Source of the DNA: Paenibacillus albidus
Lineage (GTDB): Bacteria; Bacillota; Bacilli; Paenibacillales; Paenibacillaceae
Assembly: GCF_014644435.1 (NCBI RefSeq)
Contig: NZ_BMKR01000006.1
Location: 1 to 64,000 of the forward strand
Direction: 5' to 3'
Length of the DNA: 64,000 bases
The notes below the pieces were generated by a model. That model did no database searches. It saw nothing but the letters and a program-made list of their open reading frames with translations, and was not told the origin of the DNA. Made by a program: the position numbers and the translations under genes. The first letter of the stretch is position 1. The number at the start of each line of letters is the position of its first letter. Positions 63,085 through 64,000 of this stretch are shown in pieces.

Positions 63085-63759
63085 ATGTGCGGGAGATATA
63101 CGATCACCGTAACAATGGAAGAGTTAATGATTAGATATTTAACGGATGATGCTACCATTACGCATTATTCACCAAATTATAATGCGGCCCCCATGCAGTA
63201 TATACCTGCTGTGATCGGCAGCAGTACCGGTAACAGGTTGGGTGAGCTTCGATGGGGCTTGGTACCGTCCTGGGCAAAGGACGACAAGATTGGTAGCAAG
63301 ATGATCAATGCGCGGGCCGAGACGGTTGCAGAAAAGCCCGCCTTCAAACGTTTGCTCAGTTCCCGGCGCTGTCTGATCCCATCTACCGGATTTTATGAAT
63401 GGAAAAAGGAAGGCACTCATAAGCAACCCATGCGAATCTTGATGAAAGACGACAGCATCTTCTCCTTGGCTGGACTGTACGACACATGGACCGATCCAGA
63501 TGGCAATAAACTTAGTACCTCTACAATCATAACAACAGAGCCCAATAGTCTAATGGCCGATATCCATAATCGTATGCCGGTGATCCTTCGTCCGGAGGAT
63601 GAGGCCGACTGGTTGGGACGTGATAATGATGATGTACAGTCATTACTTGGGCTGTTGAAACCTTATCAGGCGTCCAAAATGAGGGCTTATCCAGTTGACT
63701 CTTCTGTAGGTAATGTGCACAATAACTCTGTCGACCTTATACAAGAAATTGCCCAATGA
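63085..63759 (+). CDS. SOS response-associated peptidase (SRAP, YedK/HMCES)
   Basis: 224 residues. Start placed at ATG 63085 because the family needs Cys2 (MCGRYTITV) as catalytic residue that crosslinks abasic sites after Met removal; GGAGGTGG lies upstream. Other motifs: YNAAPMQYIPAV, LRWGLVPSWAKD, INARAETV, RRCLIPSTGFYEWKK and PVILRPEDEADWL. Shields abasic sites in ssDNA. In an operon with the ligase. Confidence 0.93.
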   Translation: MCGRYTITVTMEELMIRYLTDDATITHYSPNYNAAPMQYIPAVIGSSTGNRLGELRWGLVPSWAKDDKIGSKMINARAETVAEKPAFKRLLSSRRCLIPSTGFYEWKKEGTHKQPMRILMKDDSIFSLAGLYDTWTDPDGNKLSTSTIITTEPNSLMADIHNRMPVILRPEDEADWLGRDNDDVQSLLGLLKPYQASKMRAYPVDSSVGNVHNNSVDLIQEIAQ

Positions 63760-63767
63760 ACGTAAAA

Positions 63768-63803
63768 CAACCCCGCCGACCACTTAAGGTTGACGGGGTT
63801 GTT
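63768..63803. terminator. Terminator
   Basis: ACAACCCCG(T)C-type stem: AACCCCGcC and GACGGGGTT pair around ACCACTTAAGG with T-runs on both sides. Confidence 0.8.
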
Positions 63804-63823
63804 TGCGTTACTTTCTTTTATGC

Positions 63824-64000
63824 TTATAATGAGTATTCATCTACGCTAAAAGTCAGGATTTTATCGAATATCACATAATCTTTACGATTAGTGAATGGTC
63901 CTTTATTATTGTCATGCTTGTTTATTGCATACGATGCGCTTCCTGTACCACCTTGTTTGTTCTCGTACCAAGTAATGAAGGCATTCACTTCATCCATGCT
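63824..64000 (-). CDS. Partial hypothetical protein, cut by window end
   Basis: At least 58 codons of a minus-strand gene run off the right edge; the visible C-terminus reads AFITWYENKQGGTGSASYAI, then NKHDNNKGPFTNRKDYVIFD and ends FSVDEYSL. I have seen similar conserved C-termini in phage-related proteins of Paenibacillaceae but cannot name the family. Confidence 0.6.
   Translation of the reverse strand, partial: SMDEVNAFITWYENKQGGTGSASYAINKHDNNKGPFTNRKDYVIFDKILTFSVDEYSL

Overview
The window looks like a Paenibacillus-type chromosome: a spore-former with a cotJABC operon, Gram-positive ribosome-binding sites, frequent TTG/GTG starts, mixed GC, an HD-GYP-rich gene set and a LicT-controlled bgl operon. 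No rRNA, tRNA or CRISPR array is seen. A host backbone of about 22.55-56.65 kb lies between two mobile elements.

Region 1 (1 to about 22.55 kb) is the early half of a prophage or prophage-like element, read mostly leftward. From the right it holds a large serine integrase (20947-22533), an agr-like peptide-signalling module (19058-20753), a small XRE gene with a LexA-type box, a divergent pair of paralogous repressors (17074-18319), a Rha-type antirepressor, and a replication module. That module is a replisome organiser carrying a ten-iteron origin, a G39P-type helicase loader/inhibitor and DnaB. Then come a repeat-rich C5-cytosine methylase, a broken second methylase, an ArpU/RinA-type late regulator and a run of very small genes ending with a GIY-YIG protein. 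An inositol-monophosphatase-like gene and stem-loop repeats lie at the far left. No terminase or capsid gene is present, so late genes are either left of the window or lost. The integrase sits 21 bp from a cotJC gene cut after 67 codons, so the element is integrated inside the spore-coat gene cotJC.

Region 2 (about 22.55-56.65 kb) is host sequence. It contains cotJA, cotJB and truncated cotJC; a degenerate HD-GYP protein with an alpha-CTD-like partner; uvrA; a CarD-type regulator; a GntR-controlled ABC importer operon with a PHP metallohydrolase and two unrecognised proteins; a CNNM/CBS transporter; the radical-SAM gene yfkAB; two more HD-GYP proteins; uppP; a YunD-like nucleotidase; a fused MoaD-MoaE; the licT-bglP-bglA beta-glucoside operon with two RAT/terminator switches; and a heterodimeric ABC exporter.

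Region 3 (about 56.69 kb to the end) is a second mobile element. At its left edge is a displaced 3' tail that resembles the end of sufB, followed by the terminator of that gene. It carries small XRE genes, a second agr-like module (57690-59319), a train of tiny genes, and an SOS-type cassette: a WYL/SH3-like protein, a LexA DNA-binding domain without protease, an ATP-dependent DNA ligase and a SRAP/YedK peptidase, with mirrored LexA-type boxes in the divergent promoter.

The most interesting feature is the pair of agr-like modules, one on each mobile element. Each has the order membrane sensor - AgrB - AgrD - LytTR regulator, but the sensor has no kinase domain and the LytTR protein has no receiver domain. 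Both predicted pheromones use Ser instead of Cys at the ring position, and they differ from each other (S-A-W-Y-V and S-F-L-F-V). The two promoters share a conserved block with an 11-bp tandem repeat. This suggests a phosphorylation-independent peptide-communication system of mobile elements, a cross between agr and the LytTR/membrane-inhibitor pairs.
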